Numbered from the stretch's first letter, positions 26,101 through 35,627 are shown. The stretch: 40,772 nt of DNA from Planctomycetaceae bacterium (GCA_002723275.1 PBNZ01000014.1:70667-111438); one strand, 5' to 3'. Numbers and translations are program-made. The notes: generated from the sequence alone by a model not told the origin.

Positions 26101-26516
26101 CTTCGATCGACCGAATCGATCCAATTACGGTCCGTACCAGCCCACGTCGCCAACTGGTTTACGCGATTTCGGTGACCGTGCTTGCTTTCGGCCTCACATT
26201 GATCTACATCCCTCTTCTACGACATCCTGTAATCCTGTTGGCTTTGGCAGTGGGATTGTTGATCAGTGTTTCTCTGTTCCCCAGTGCGTCGCTGATCCTG
26301 GCTCAGGCCAGCCTGCTCGGGTCGCTGCTTGTCGTCCTAAGCCTGTTTCTGGTGGCCAGTCTACGCTGGATACAACCCAGACGATCACGTTTACACTCCG
26401 CCGTTCGTCAGGGTGATTCCCACAGCGACATCCAGGTTTCCTGGCGAGACAACAGTAACGGCAGTAATTCAACCTCGACAACGACGTCTCTTCCTGTGGC
26501 GGACTCCAACGCATGA
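23121..26516 (+). CDS. Giant exported membrane-anchored protein of unknown function (module 1)
   Basis: An 1131-residue protein. ATG 23121 gives a clean signal peptide: hydrophobic core at about residues 9-25 with a likely cleavage site AVA|QRPEP; AGAGGA stands upstream. The mature N-terminus has RVVYATDENGKRVPFVNLTF followed by DEIARLL. About 950 residues rich in short beta strands follow (for example SIEGPGTIRSDIALDV near 280 and FQLRLPPRT near 305), with proline/glycine-rich turns and no enzyme motif that I recognise. Residues about 1011-1085 hold roughly three membrane helices, and the last 45 residues are a Ser/Thr/Asn-rich, probably cytoplasmic tail. The stop overlaps the next gene (ATGA). 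Its general layout and several segments recur twice in the following protein. Confidence 0.85.
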   Translation: MSWNAFKSWLTITVLVYCVSLLTTQSAVAQRPEPVDDEATVSSPSNVDVVERRPRVVYATDENGKRVPFVNLTFDEIARLLNTDDPQKENREPPQYQINRVQFNGLAETDRATLTVSVDITTLADEANSTQDQWVAIPLRLHECSLLDAPEYEGEGKLLLTHDKTQGYQAWIRYQSTSEHRLQLRFSTNLSQAALTTQIRFFPPAANVSTLELDVPGEQITSEIQNGRDLKITPSAESRSIITANNLRNQVIVVWRDGVEAQEDKTTYLDARGEIQVSIEGPGTIRSDIALDVTSYGEEIKSFQLRLPPRTTIISSSEQGYRITELNRPTLSDDNERRTVQVTLDKPGTQIQLLFSTQTTGSENGNEGDSSRFDVASFEVVGALRQSGRVTLMSSEDWLVYWYLGPSVRRVQATEETTDSQDRKRLATFEYFRQPCQLRIEIKNQSTRVSVEPSYRLEVDEDRVDLEVLLRYTIRGARSSFLNFDLNGWELDDVGPSSTVENDHFQDSSDSKVKLRLTQPRTGEFELVLRLHRPVTEPSGTLRFPLPWPTYDNMSPGIVVVSPANAVVLNYRLEEMVGLVQESVPPEFVTAPSPEAQPPAAFRIRNDRASGDVVMDYEVRDREIRVRADTLMDISSETADVSQRLTYRVLYKPASRLELTMPRDLYRLLVNPRYRSAVELQVDNQILNSDDFLIASNDVNGSSRTVDIGIALPQPKLGTVDVVLKYPWRIGPSGTRFHSVPLAMPTDGQLLANTARLTPRGPMQVELSPEAIWEQDEGAIPAESGQSLALAAEFPTLSLPLRVSQQQENADPESPQGATEVRLAWLQTWLANQSRQDRIVYRLASGSDNVYLQLSQPVDGSVILVVDGVEYPTNWIDGENGSELEIRIPRVDQTEHTIELAVQYNDRPAAGAMTFNLPRFRDASSPRRWFWQLILPESEHLLLVDPNLTSSNRFERRGWFWYRTGSHTQLELEDWTDATTQAGIPETANQYLFTSIDRIDPITVRTSPRRQLVYAISVTVLAFGLTLIYIPLLRHPVILLALAVGLLISVSLFPSASLILAQASLLGSLLVVLSLFLVASLRWIQPRRSRLHSAVRQGDSHSDIQVSWRDNSNGSNSTSTTTSLPVADSNA

Positions 26517-29500
26517 GGACCAAAGAGACGCATCTCCGATATCACGGGTTCGTGATCGCAATCGCCATTCTCCTGGCGTTGAGCACTACTATCTTTGCGC
26601 AACCACCGGAGACAATGGTCCTTCCCTACCGTTTCATTTATGCACCGCTCGACGAAATCGCCAAACTGGCCGACGACGAAGTACGGCCAATGCAACGTTC
26701 CCGGTTTGTCAAACTAACCGGGCTCTTGAACCCTAAGACACCCCATGCCGTGTCGAGCGGGATATCGATCACGCGTGCGGAGTATCGTGCGACATTTGAC
26801 GGCGAAAGTCTTGTAGACGGGACAGCCGTTCTTTCGGTCCAACAACGTCTCGAAGACCTACGCTCTCTTCCTCTCGATCCACTCAACCTCGCAATCAATG
26901 AACCGACCTGGTCAAATCCAATTCGCCCTGCGGTTCTCGGAAGTCGTGAAGACGGTCAACAATATCTGCGAGTGGACAAATCGGACACGCTCCGATTTCG
27001 TTGGTCTCTATCCCCTAATGCTAACAACGCGGACGATTTTCTTTTCCGCATGCGACTTCCCGATTGTCCCATCAACCGCATCAATCTGCTCTTGCCAATC
27101 GACCTGGAACTCAGCTGCGACCGGGGAGTGATCACAAGTGCCACGTCGTCGACCGGCCAACGACTCTGGCAAATTGAAGCGGGGGGCCACACCGATTTAC
27201 AGGTCCGATTGCGCGTCGCCGGGGCACGACAAACAGATACCTATTTGAGACAGGTGAACACTTACAACCTTGCTGAAGAAGGTATGGAACTGGCAACGGA
27301 GTTGCAATTAGATTGCGATCCGACGCCGATCAAGGAACTCGAACTGAAACTATCGCCGGGTCTTCGATTAACAAGAGTTCGCAAGGACGAACAGACCATT
27401 CCCTGGACGGTCGCCTCATCGGGGCCCAATGAAGCCACTTCGGTTTTGCTCACCTTCGACCCTCCACTGCAAGGCCTCAACAACACGTTGTCGTTAACCA
27501 GTTTCTCCAACATCCCCTCGGAATCACGTCTTTGGTCACTGCCTCGCCTTCAAGCAACGGACGTTCGTTGGCAGCACGAGTCTGCACGAATCCGGGTCTT
27601 TGCACCTCTGGAATTACAGGAACTCTTACTCGAAAACGCCAGCCAACTCACATCGACGGTTTCGGACACCGACACAGAAGCCGAGATAACAACCATCGCC
27701 TTTCTAGATCCCAACGCCAACGTAACGGTGCAAATCGGGGCTACCGAAAGGCGTTACGAATACAGTCTCGCCACAGCCCTTAACGTTGACAAAAACGAAA
27801 TGACAGCTGACGTCGCCGTCGGACTCCGTTCCCTCGCCGCCGACACTTTTGAGCTCGCATTGAGTGTGGGATCTGATTGGGCAATCAAAGCAGTCGACGC
27901 CGACATGGTCGATTTCATTCACGATTGGCAGGTTTTCGAGAACGAAACGGATGGCCAACGAACGCTCAACATTAATCTTCGAGAACCAATTCCGGCTGTC
28001 GAAGACGCAGTCCTTCGGATTCAAGCCACAAGGAGCACGAATGCAACGAGCCGAATCTTTGCAACGGCTGAGTTAACCCCCGTCAGACTTCCTCAGCTCA
28101 ATGCTCGCAGTCGATTCCTCACGGTCACTGCCGGAGACGGCCTGACGGTCCGATACGAGAATGACCGTCGCACAACCTGGTTGACTCGAGACGATCTAAC
28201 CGTCAGCGAGACATCGCTGCTGGAAACTGACGAAGACACTTCCATTGCGTTATTGCAAGGTAACGATGAGGAACTTGGCCTTGCGTTCGAAACGACGACG
28301 GAAGAACGGCGTCCCTTCGATGCTATGATTCGCATTGACGTCACCCTGTCGCCTGATGATTACCAGGAAACGTTTACCATCGAAATCGATCGTCAAACGC
28401 CCCCGCAATCGACACTCCAGGTGCAATTTGCCAACCCACACCCGGAAGGGATTCGATGGTTTCCCGCCAATAATCCTCAGAGAACTCTCAAAAGCACGCA
28501 GTCCGAAAACGGAACGGGCGTCTTGTGGAGCATCGAATGGCCTGAGCCTGGTGAAGACAATCTGAAAATCATTGGTGAGCGCGACCCGATTCCGATGGAG
28601 GGAGACATCAGCCTGCCGTTGGTTCGTGTAAACAACGCGACGACGCAAACGGGAACTGTACACCTCGCGGCTTCACCGACGTTGTCCCTGTCATTGAATT
28701 ACACAGACTCATTAACGGTAACGCCCATTGTTCATGACGAATTTGGAATCATCTCAAATGAACGCCTCGCCTTTCGTTACAACCCGCTGGCCGACATTTT
28801 TTCGGGAACCCAACCCGTCGTATCGACAACGACGAGGTCTCTCGAATCACTGATTACAGTACGCCACTCAGAACTCACTGCTTATCTTGGACAAACGAAC
28901 GTCATCCGCTGTATTTACGATCTTAGCATTGAGAATCTTGGCACTTCTGAGTTCGCTTTCAGCCTGCCGGCCAACGGCGTCTTACGGTACGTATCCATGG
29001 ACGGCGTGCGTCAGCCGCTCCCGGTCAGCTCGGGCGAGCAATTCATGGTCGCAATTCCCAAGAATCGACGATTCTCAACCGTACAAATCCACTACGACGA
29101 GACCCGCAAATCGCCGATCTTCTGGCGTCTGATCAAGTTAACGCCACCCAAAGTCCCCTATACGGTGTTCGCATCCAAGCGGCAAATATGGATTCCGCCG
29201 GGCTATGCATTACAGAATCCAGAAACAGCAGGTCGATCGGCATTAGGAGAATGCATGTATCATCTGTGCGGCCCCTTGTTGCGCACAGATTACCACCGGA
29301 CTTTTGATCCATTTTCGCGCGAATCCTGGTCTCATCTTTTCCGATCCACCACGTCCGACGAAAAACTAACGACCGCCGCCAATATCTGGCTTGATCAATT
29401 TGGAAATGCCGATGCATCAAACTGGCAACAGCTGGTCCAAGCCGAAAATGCATTGCAGACCAATTCCAGGCTTTGGATCGACCAAGAAAGACTTGCCGCG

Positions 29501-32500
29501 CTATCAATCAGTCCGCAACAGACCGTCCCAACCTTTTCGACTTCGAATTCAGTGGCAGCAGGAATTCAACGACTTCGCTCCGCAGGGCTCGTTCTGATTC
29601 AGGCAAACAACGACATTCTGCTGACCTCAACAAATTATGTAGCAAGTTTTCGCAACACGCTGCGGCCATCAACAACCCCCGTAGTTTATGGCCTGTCGAC
29701 GAATGATCCCCAGACCGATTTCAGCACCGTTGGAGCGATACCTGCCGAGGCCTGGGGAGAGCCAGTCAATGTCTGGCGTCCGACCAACTCTCAAAATACC
29801 CCCTACGTCGCTGGAGGCTGGCGTTTACAGACCCTGTCGGCCAACTCAGCCCACGTCGCCTACCAGATTGATACCTTTGTGACGGTCGCGTGCATTGCGT
29901 TTCTCCTGGAGCTTACGGCGGTCTGGTGGTTGCGAGCGCATCACATCCGAGTCGCATCCAGCTTGATTTTACTTTCGATCATGGCCGCTCTGGTGCTTCC
30001 AGTCCCACTTAGCTGGATCGGTTTAGGCGCATTTTGGGGAGGATTAGTAGGGGCTTTCCTGACTCCGGCGATTGCGACCTCGTCGAAGCCGAATAAATCC
30101 CGAGCCATAGCAACGCCGATTACCACCGCGACTGCGACGGTTCTGGGCTTCATCGCAACGATCGCCATCAGCGCCGCCTCCCTGCTGGGACAAGAGCCGA
30201 ATGAATTGAGAGCGGATCGAGACAATGACACGATCTATGAGGTGTTTGTTCCCGCCGATGAGAATGGAAACCCCGACGGTGACTATCTTCTCGTGCCGAA
30301 CGAATTACGGCAATCGTTACTGAAGGCGACCGTCGACCTGCGGGGAGATTTAAACTCATGGCTTTTGAACTCGAGCGTTTACCGAGCCAGCTTGATCCCG
30401 CAAACAGGATCCCCCGAGCCTCAACTTGAATCCATCCTTGCACGCTACCAGCTTTATGTTCCCAATGCCGGTCCGGCCGTTAACTTCAACCTACCCGTTG
30501 AAACGATTCCGTTACTCGCTCGAGAAGCTCGCCTGAACGGTCGTCCCATTGTTTTGGAAACGAACGAAATGGGAACTGCCATTCGCTTGCCAATTCGCGA
30601 GTCGGGCGAGCACGAACTCGAGATTACCTTCCGTCGACCGACTCCGCTAAACCAAACAGCCGTCGATATCGAGATCCCCCGCGCTCCGAATTCAGTCCTG
30701 TTCGTTTCTGCACCGGATGACCTGACGACCTTTACGTCGGAATCTTCAAGAGGTGCGACTTACCGCGATGACACAAGCGGTGAAATAAGAGTGGAACTCG
30801 GCCCAACGGATCGCCTGGCATTCCGATGGGGCAATAATCGAAAAGCGATACAATCTCCAATCGAACAGCTCAGCTGGCTGCGGATTTCCCCTGAGCAGGT
30901 CTCGTGGAACGTAAGACTGTTACTCGACACAACTCGTTGGCCATCGGACACTCTTCAGTTAGAGGTCAATGAGCGTCTACTGCTGGATCCAATCGCTTCG
31001 AATCAACCGGAAAACGTCGAGTTGAGCGAAACCGAGGGCAAGCGAATCTACACTTTCCCAATTCAGTCAGACCGGGAAGTCCAACTGTTGAATCTCGATT
31101 TTGTCGTCGCTGGTCAATCGGGCATTGGCACGGTCCGGTTACCCTTCTTTAAAATCCCTGACATGCGGCCAGTCCCCCATGATTTGGCAATTTCCTTCGA
31201 CCCGCGTCTGAGCGTAAGACCAAACCCGTCTGACGAATCTGAACGACTACAGGTTGCTCTCTTCAACGGTCGCTGGGGAGAGGAGACCTCGGCCAATCTT
31301 GCCTATCGCATACAAGGCCAACACGGTGACTGGTCATGTTCAACGACGCTCAACGAAACGACTCCGTCAGCCGATATGCAGGTCGCCTATCAGTTATCGC
31401 GAGCCAGGACGAATGTGATCATGGTCGCATCGGTAACCGACGCACAGCAGACGCGGTTTCAGCAAAACCTTCAAATCCCATCGAATCTTGTCATCGATTC
31501 CGTCTTCCAGGTCATCAATGGCGAAGCATCTGAGTTGCGTTGGGCTCGAAACAACCAGCAGGAAGTCACTGTTTTCCTGCAATCACGAGGACCTATCCAG
31601 ATCGCCATGCTCGGACACACATCCCATGCTCAGCTGGGACCACGGGAGCTACCGAGAATTCAACTGCTTGATTGTGTGATCAATTCTGAGCAATTACTGG
31701 TTTACCGTCGCAGCAATGTCTTACTCTCTGCTGCCTCGACCTTCGATGAAAGTCCAACCATCGACCCGTATCTGGAATCCCGCCTGGCTCAGTCACGATT
31801 GCATGCCGTTATCAATGTCGCCAGCGAAGAGACCATTCCTCCGATCGAAGTTCGAGCGAACGACAAACAACTCCAAGCCGAGCTGGTCAATGTTGTGTCG
31901 CGAGAAAACGGTATCTGGCAACAAAGCGTCAACGTCCGTTGCCAGGTCGAAGACGGAATGCTGGATGCATTCCATTTTGAATTACCGAGTTCCTGGGCCA
32001 GTCGACTGAGTGGTCCCACGGGCAGTTTTTCCACCGGCAAATCACCAACTCAAGGCATGTCCCGAGTTGAGATCTGGCCGCCCACTCCCGTCAATGAGAT
32101 CCTGCTAAGCGGAGCCATCCCCACGACTCCAGGCGAACCATTAAGCGTCCCCAACATACGCCTGTTAGAAGACGGTGAAATCCGACGTTATCTCTATTTG
32201 CCAACCCGCGTGGATGGACAGATCGTCCAGTGGACAACCAAGAACCTTATCCCCCGTCCAATCAATGAGTCAGCTCCTCCCGGCGTTCAAGCAGAGGCTT
32301 ACAACCTGTATGAAATCTCAGGCCCTGAATTTCAGGCGGAAAGACTGCCGCTGCGAACTCCCGTCGCTGAACCGCGAATCCATCTCGCTGAGATTCGGGT
32401 GGCCATGGACGGACGGTATCGATTCTATGGACAGGCTATTTTTGATTTGCAGCCAGGTGGCATGAATGAATGCGGAATCAAGATTCCGAACGAATTACGA

Positions 32501-33412
32501 ATCGCATCCGTTTCGGTTGAAAATGTGGCCGTGTCGACGCGTTTGGAAAACGATTTATCCGTCGTAAAACTGGCATCCAGCGACCTGCCACAACGAATTG
32601 TCGTCTTGTTTGAACAGAAGATCCTGGAACAACCACAGGTCGTCAGAAAGATTTCAGCACCGTCAATCATTGACCCTGAAAGCCCGACTGAACCTGTCCA
32701 AGTGCTCAATACAATGTGGATTGTTCAGGCGACCCATGGCCATCCCGTGAAGCTGGCTGGAATCGATCAAGCGAGTCTTAGGACGAGGTCAGAATTAGAG
32801 TTAGCTCAGCTCCAGCATCTTTCCGAGATGATTGGCATTACCAGCCAAGATGCGACCGACTTCACTCGTGAAGAGCTGAATCATTGGTATGCAGCCTGGG
32901 GCGAACGCTATTATGCCGCTCTTCGTCGTGTCCAATTAAACCCATCAAATGCGATCCAATCCACCACGAATGAGATCGTGAGTCTTTTGAGCGATGAACA
33001 TCTGAATCATGTGGAGGCATTGGAAGTGCCCGAACGAGATACCGAGCTCGCCAATCGCATCCCCTTTGACGCGGTCGATGCTTGGGCAACCTCACATCCG
33101 AGTCATGCTGAGGATCGATCCATTCTGGTGGCGGGAGCCCTGCCTTCCATCGCGATACAGCCTGCCTCAACGGGTTTCTCAGGCTTCCAGCTACGACTCG
33201 GCTTGGCCACCCTGATGGGCCTGGTCGGTTTCGGCATTATTGCCCGGATCCGTCGCGAGCATTTAGAGAATATCCGCTGGCTGTTCGCATTTGGGGTCTT
33301 AATTGGACTTTTTTGGTGGTTCTGGCTGCAACCAAGTTTCTTTGGCTGGATCATCGTCCTTGCCAGCCTGTTTTCGATGCATCTTCTCCGCTCGCCTTCC
33401 TTGCGTATCTGA
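26513..33412 (+). CDS. Giant exported membrane-anchored protein, tandem fusion of two modules
   Basis: A 2299-residue protein coupled to the preceding gene by ATGA. Its signal peptide has a core at about residues 13-27 and a likely site IFA|QPPET. Module 2 (about 28-1190) begins YRFIYAPLDEIAKLA, continues as beta-rich extracytoplasmic sequence (DTYL near 244, then LATELQLD and LELKLSPG), and ends in three or four helices from residue 1117 on. A basic linker (SSKPNKSRA) precedes another hydrophobic stretch (about 1208-1226, ending SLLGQEP). Module 3 then starts with YEVFVPADENGNPDGDY and NELRQSLL, has SWLR near 1454 and VRLLLD and LQLEVNE downstream, and ends with helices at about 2223-2293. 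No catalytic motif is recognised. It may be a cell-envelope scaffold, but that is a guess. Confidence 0.85.
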   Translation: MRTKETHLRYHGFVIAIAILLALSTTIFAQPPETMVLPYRFIYAPLDEIAKLADDEVRPMQRSRFVKLTGLLNPKTPHAVSSGISITRAEYRATFDGESLVDGTAVLSVQQRLEDLRSLPLDPLNLAINEPTWSNPIRPAVLGSREDGQQYLRVDKSDTLRFRWSLSPNANNADDFLFRMRLPDCPINRINLLLPIDLELSCDRGVITSATSSTGQRLWQIEAGGHTDLQVRLRVAGARQTDTYLRQVNTYNLAEEGMELATELQLDCDPTPIKELELKLSPGLRLTRVRKDEQTIPWTVASSGPNEATSVLLTFDPPLQGLNNTLSLTSFSNIPSESRLWSLPRLQATDVRWQHESARIRVFAPLELQELLLENASQLTSTVSDTDTEAEITTIAFLDPNANVTVQIGATERRYEYSLATALNVDKNEMTADVAVGLRSLAADTFELALSVGSDWAIKAVDADMVDFIHDWQVFENETDGQRTLNINLREPIPAVEDAVLRIQATRSTNATSRIFATAELTPVRLPQLNARSRFLTVTAGDGLTVRYENDRRTTWLTRDDLTVSETSLLETDEDTSIALLQGNDEELGLAFETTTEERRPFDAMIRIDVTLSPDDYQETFTIEIDRQTPPQSTLQVQFANPHPEGIRWFPANNPQRTLKSTQSENGTGVLWSIEWPEPGEDNLKIIGERDPIPMEGDISLPLVRVNNATTQTGTVHLAASPTLSLSLNYTDSLTVTPIVHDEFGIISNERLAFRYNPLADIFSGTQPVVSTTTRSLESLITVRHSELTAYLGQTNVIRCIYDLSIENLGTSEFAFSLPANGVLRYVSMDGVRQPLPVSSGEQFMVAIPKNRRFSTVQIHYDETRKSPIFWRLIKLTPPKVPYTVFASKRQIWIPPGYALQNPETAGRSALGECMYHLCGPLLRTDYHRTFDPFSRESWSHLFRSTTSDEKLTTAANIWLDQFGNADASNWQQLVQAENALQTNSRLWIDQERLAALSISPQQTVPTFSTSNSVAAGIQRLRSAGLVLIQANNDILLTSTNYVASFRNTLRPSTTPVVYGLSTNDPQTDFSTVGAIPAEAWGEPVNVWRPTNSQNTPYVAGGWRLQTLSANSAHVAYQIDTFVTVACIAFLLELTAVWWLRAHHIRVASSLILLSIMAALVLPVPLSWIGLGAFWGGLVGAFLTPAIATSSKPNKSRAIATPITTATATVLGFIATIAISAASLLGQEPNELRADRDNDTIYEVFVPADENGNPDGDYLLVPNELRQSLLKATVDLRGDLNSWLLNSSVYRASLIPQTGSPEPQLESILARYQLYVPNAGPAVNFNLPVETIPLLAREARLNGRPIVLETNEMGTAIRLPIRESGEHELEITFRRPTPLNQTAVDIEIPRAPNSVLFVSAPDDLTTFTSESSRGATYRDDTSGEIRVELGPTDRLAFRWGNNRKAIQSPIEQLSWLRISPEQVSWNVRLLLDTTRWPSDTLQLEVNERLLLDPIASNQPENVELSETEGKRIYTFPIQSDREVQLLNLDFVVAGQSGIGTVRLPFFKIPDMRPVPHDLAISFDPRLSVRPNPSDESERLQVALFNGRWGEETSANLAYRIQGQHGDWSCSTTLNETTPSADMQVAYQLSRARTNVIMVASVTDAQQTRFQQNLQIPSNLVIDSVFQVINGEASELRWARNNQQEVTVFLQSRGPIQIAMLGHTSHAQLGPRELPRIQLLDCVINSEQLLVYRRSNVLLSAASTFDESPTIDPYLESRLAQSRLHAVINVASEETIPPIEVRANDKQLQAELVNVVSRENGIWQQSVNVRCQVEDGMLDAFHFELPSSWASRLSGPTGSFSTGKSPTQGMSRVEIWPPTPVNEILLSGAIPTTPGEPLSVPNIRLLEDGEIRRYLYLPTRVDGQIVQWTTKNLIPRPINESAPPGVQAEAYNLYEISGPEFQAERLPLRTPVAEPRIHLAEIRVAMDGRYRFYGQAIFDLQPGGMNECGIKIPNELRIASVSVENVAVSTRLENDLSVVKLASSDLPQRIVVLFEQKILEQPQVVRKISAPSIIDPESPTEPVQVLNTMWIVQATHGHPVKLAGIDQASLRTRSELELAQLQHLSEMIGITSQDATDFTREELNHWYAAWGERYYAALRRVQLNPSNAIQSTTNEIVSLLSDEHLNHVEALEVPERDTELANRIPFDAVDAWATSHPSHAEDRSILVAGALPSIAIQPASTGFSGFQLRLGLATLMGLVGFGIIARIRREHLENIRWLFAFGVLIGLFWWFWLQPSFFGWIIVLASLFSMHLLRSPSLRI

Positions 33413-33469
33413 TGGAAAAAGTCGGTTAGTCTGGTTTGCATCGCATGTTGCAAGCGATACCATACGCGA

Positions 33470-33745
33470 GTGAGATTGAAAGCCCTATCAAACGCGGTTC
33501 GGTCAGCCCGGCGGGAGTCGCTGACTATCTTGATCGCCTGGATGTTATCGTGCGCGTGGGTGATCGCCTATTGCGGCTTGCGTGCTTACCCAGATTCGCC
33601 TTTCGAAGAGACATCGTTGCTCTTTGGTTTTCCAGACTGGGTAGTTTGGGGCATTGCGTTACCCTGGTTGGCCTGCAACGTTTTCACGATCGTCTTTTGT
33701 CTATTTGGGATCAAAGACGACGCGTCTGATTCGGGAGAGTCATGA
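33470..33745 (+). CDS. DUF997 (YhdT-like) small membrane protein
   Basis: A 91-residue protein with two membrane helices (about 18-36 and 58-80), the second containing WVVWGIALPWLACNVFTIVF, with a short FGIKDD tail after it. This matches the YhdT/DUF997 pattern, in which a small two-helix protein precedes a PanF-type sodium symporter. The start is GTG 33470; no good Shine-Dalgarno is visible. Its stop overlaps the start of the symporter gene (ATGA, 33742-33745), as expected for a coupled subunit or assembly partner. Confidence 0.75.
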   Translation: MRLKALSNAVRSARRESLTILIAWMLSCAWVIAYCGLRAYPDSPFEETSLLFGFPDWVVWGIALPWLACNVFTIVFCLFGIKDDASDSGES

Positions 33746-35619
33746 TGGCTGAGTTTGTCATCCTGGGCGCCGCAATCGGCGTATCGAACATCGCGTTGGT
33801 CAGCTTTGTGATCTATTTGGCCCTGGTCGTTCTCTTAGCCTGGTTATCGAGTCGCGCGGCACCTTCGGGCGGTTTCGTTTCCGAATATTTTCTGGGCAGC
33901 CGCAACTTAGGTGTTTGCGCATTCGCCCTGACCTTTGCCGCCACCAGCGCCTCGGGCGGAAGCTTCATGGGATTCCCAGCGTTGATCTATACGCACGGCT
34001 GGGTACTGGCTCTCTGGATAGCCGGTTACATGATCGTCCCCATCGTGGCCATGGGCTTACTCGGCAAGCGTCTAAATCAGATCAGTCGTCGCGGCGATGC
34101 AGTCACAATCCCGGAGGTACTCGGCCAACGATTTGAAAGTCCGATTGCCGGCATCGTCGGCACCCTGTTGATTGTGATCTTCATTTTTTATTATCTGCTC
34201 GCGCAGTTTAAGGCGGGCAGCGAAATTCTGATCAGTCTACTCTCTGAAGTTTCACACTTTCAGACAGCTGTTCAATGGACCGCATCGATCACAACTTCCA
34301 TTTGGTTTCTCGAAGGCACCGAACCGGATTACGTTCTTTGCCTGACGGTATTTTCGGCTGCTGTAATTTTCTACGTGGTTTACGGTGGCTTTCGTGCTGT
34401 GGTTTGGACCGACGTGATGCAGGGCATCATCATGTTCGGCGGGGTTGTTGTGATGCTTGTGCTCGCTCTGTACTTCACAGGTGGGCTGGCGAAAGCCAAT
34501 CAAAAACTCGCTCAGTACAAACCGCCGGCCTTCGGAACGGCCAAGCTCACCCCGCCCAAAAACTTTACGGAAGAGGCGATCCCGCGTGGAACGTGGCTGG
34601 AAACCGAAGACGGCCAATTGGTCCGTACAGCCCGACGAGTCGAAATCGATTCGGCCGAAATCAATTCTGCTGAGATCTTGATGTTGCGGACGGAAATCGA
34701 ACAAGAAGCAGTCAACCCACAATTAATCCGCCGCGACATTCAAGTCGAAATCTTGGAACGGGACCCCTATGCCTACGGAGCCGACATCGAGGGCGTCTAC
34801 TTGCGGCCCCCCGGTCCTGACCCCGCAAAAGCGGGTGGTTTCCTGGCACTCGGCATGGCCTTCAGCTTCTTCGTCTTTTGGCCCTTCGGAGGTGCAGGTC
34901 AGCCAAGCAACATGGTTCGACTGATGGCATTCCGAGATACCAAAACGCTTCGGATGTCGATCATCACCGTGGCCATTTATTTCTCGGTGATCTATTTTTC
35001 GCTAGTCGTCATTTTTTGCTGTGCAAAGGTTTTGATCCCTGGCATGGAAGTGAATCCGGATCGGATCATGCCAGAGATGGCAGTGCAATCCACCACGATG
35101 GCGGGCGTCCCTTGGCTGGCTGGAATTCTGCTCGCCGCACCTTTTGCCGCAGTCATGTCCAGCGTTGATAGTTTCCTGCTCGTTGTCTCTTCTTCTCTAG
35201 TCCGCGACATTTATCAACGCTACATCAATCCGACGGCGGAAGAGTCACAACTCAAAAAAGTGACTTACGCTGGCACGATCACGATCGGTCTTCTGGCAAC
35301 CGTCGCGGCCCTTTACCCGCCTCGATACCTTCAAGACATCATTGTCATTGCCAGCGCCGGATTGGCGGCATCCTTCCTGGTTCCGATGGCATTTGCCTTA
35401 TATTGGCGTCGAGCCACCGCAGCTGGGATCGTGAGCGGGATGATTGTTGGCTGCTTGACTCACTTCATCCTGACGTTCGTTGTCAGTGGAGGAAGTCTCC
35501 TCGGATTACAACCGTTCGTGTGGGATGTTCTCTTTTCCGCACTTGCAGTTTATGGAGTCTCCCTGCTTACCAAACCGCCTCATGAAGAGGTGATTCGTCG
35601 ATACTTCGACGTGGATTGA
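33742..35619 (+). CDS. Sodium:solute symporter (SSS family, PanF-like)
   Basis: A 625-residue transporter that should import a small solute with Na+. Family landmarks are SEYFLGSRNLG (about residue 48), FAATSASGGSFMGFPALIY, the GFRAVVWTDVMQGIIM block (near 218-233), FFVFWPFGGAGQPSNMVRLMAFRD, and AAPFAAVMSSVDSFLLVVSSSLVRDIY. About thirteen helices are expected. A strongly hydrophilic stretch of roughly 100 residues (about 255-360), rich in Glu, Arg and Ile, interrupts the helices and is not part of typical PanF proteins. GGGAGAG precedes the ATG at 33742. The partner DUF997 gene suggests a PanF-like subgroup; the substrate is not readable. The dipeptidase follows. Confidence 0.88.
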   Translation: MMAEFVILGAAIGVSNIALVSFVIYLALVVLLAWLSSRAAPSGGFVSEYFLGSRNLGVCAFALTFAATSASGGSFMGFPALIYTHGWVLALWIAGYMIVPIVAMGLLGKRLNQISRRGDAVTIPEVLGQRFESPIAGIVGTLLIVIFIFYYLLAQFKAGSEILISLLSEVSHFQTAVQWTASITTSIWFLEGTEPDYVLCLTVFSAAVIFYVVYGGFRAVVWTDVMQGIIMFGGVVVMLVLALYFTGGLAKANQKLAQYKPPAFGTAKLTPPKNFTEEAIPRGTWLETEDGQLVRTARRVEIDSAEINSAEILMLRTEIEQEAVNPQLIRRDIQVEILERDPYAYGADIEGVYLRPPGPDPAKAGGFLALGMAFSFFVFWPFGGAGQPSNMVRLMAFRDTKTLRMSIITVAIYFSVIYFSLVVIFCCAKVLIPGMEVNPDRIMPEMAVQSTTMAGVPWLAGILLAAPFAAVMSSVDSFLLVVSSSLVRDIYQRYINPTAEESQLKKVTYAGTITIGLLATVAALYPPRYLQDIIVIASAGLAASFLVPMAFALYWRRATAAGIVSGMIVGCLTHFILTFVVSGGSLLGLQPFVWDVLFSALAVYGVSLLTKPPHEEVIRRYFDVD

Positions 35620-35627
35620 GCGAACTC

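Noticed and set aside
33436-33729. Plus-strand 97-codon frame overlapping the DUF997 gene
   Set aside because: The other frame (33470-33745) gives two clean membrane helices, matches DUF997, and is coupled to the symporter by ATGA; this one has a random composition.
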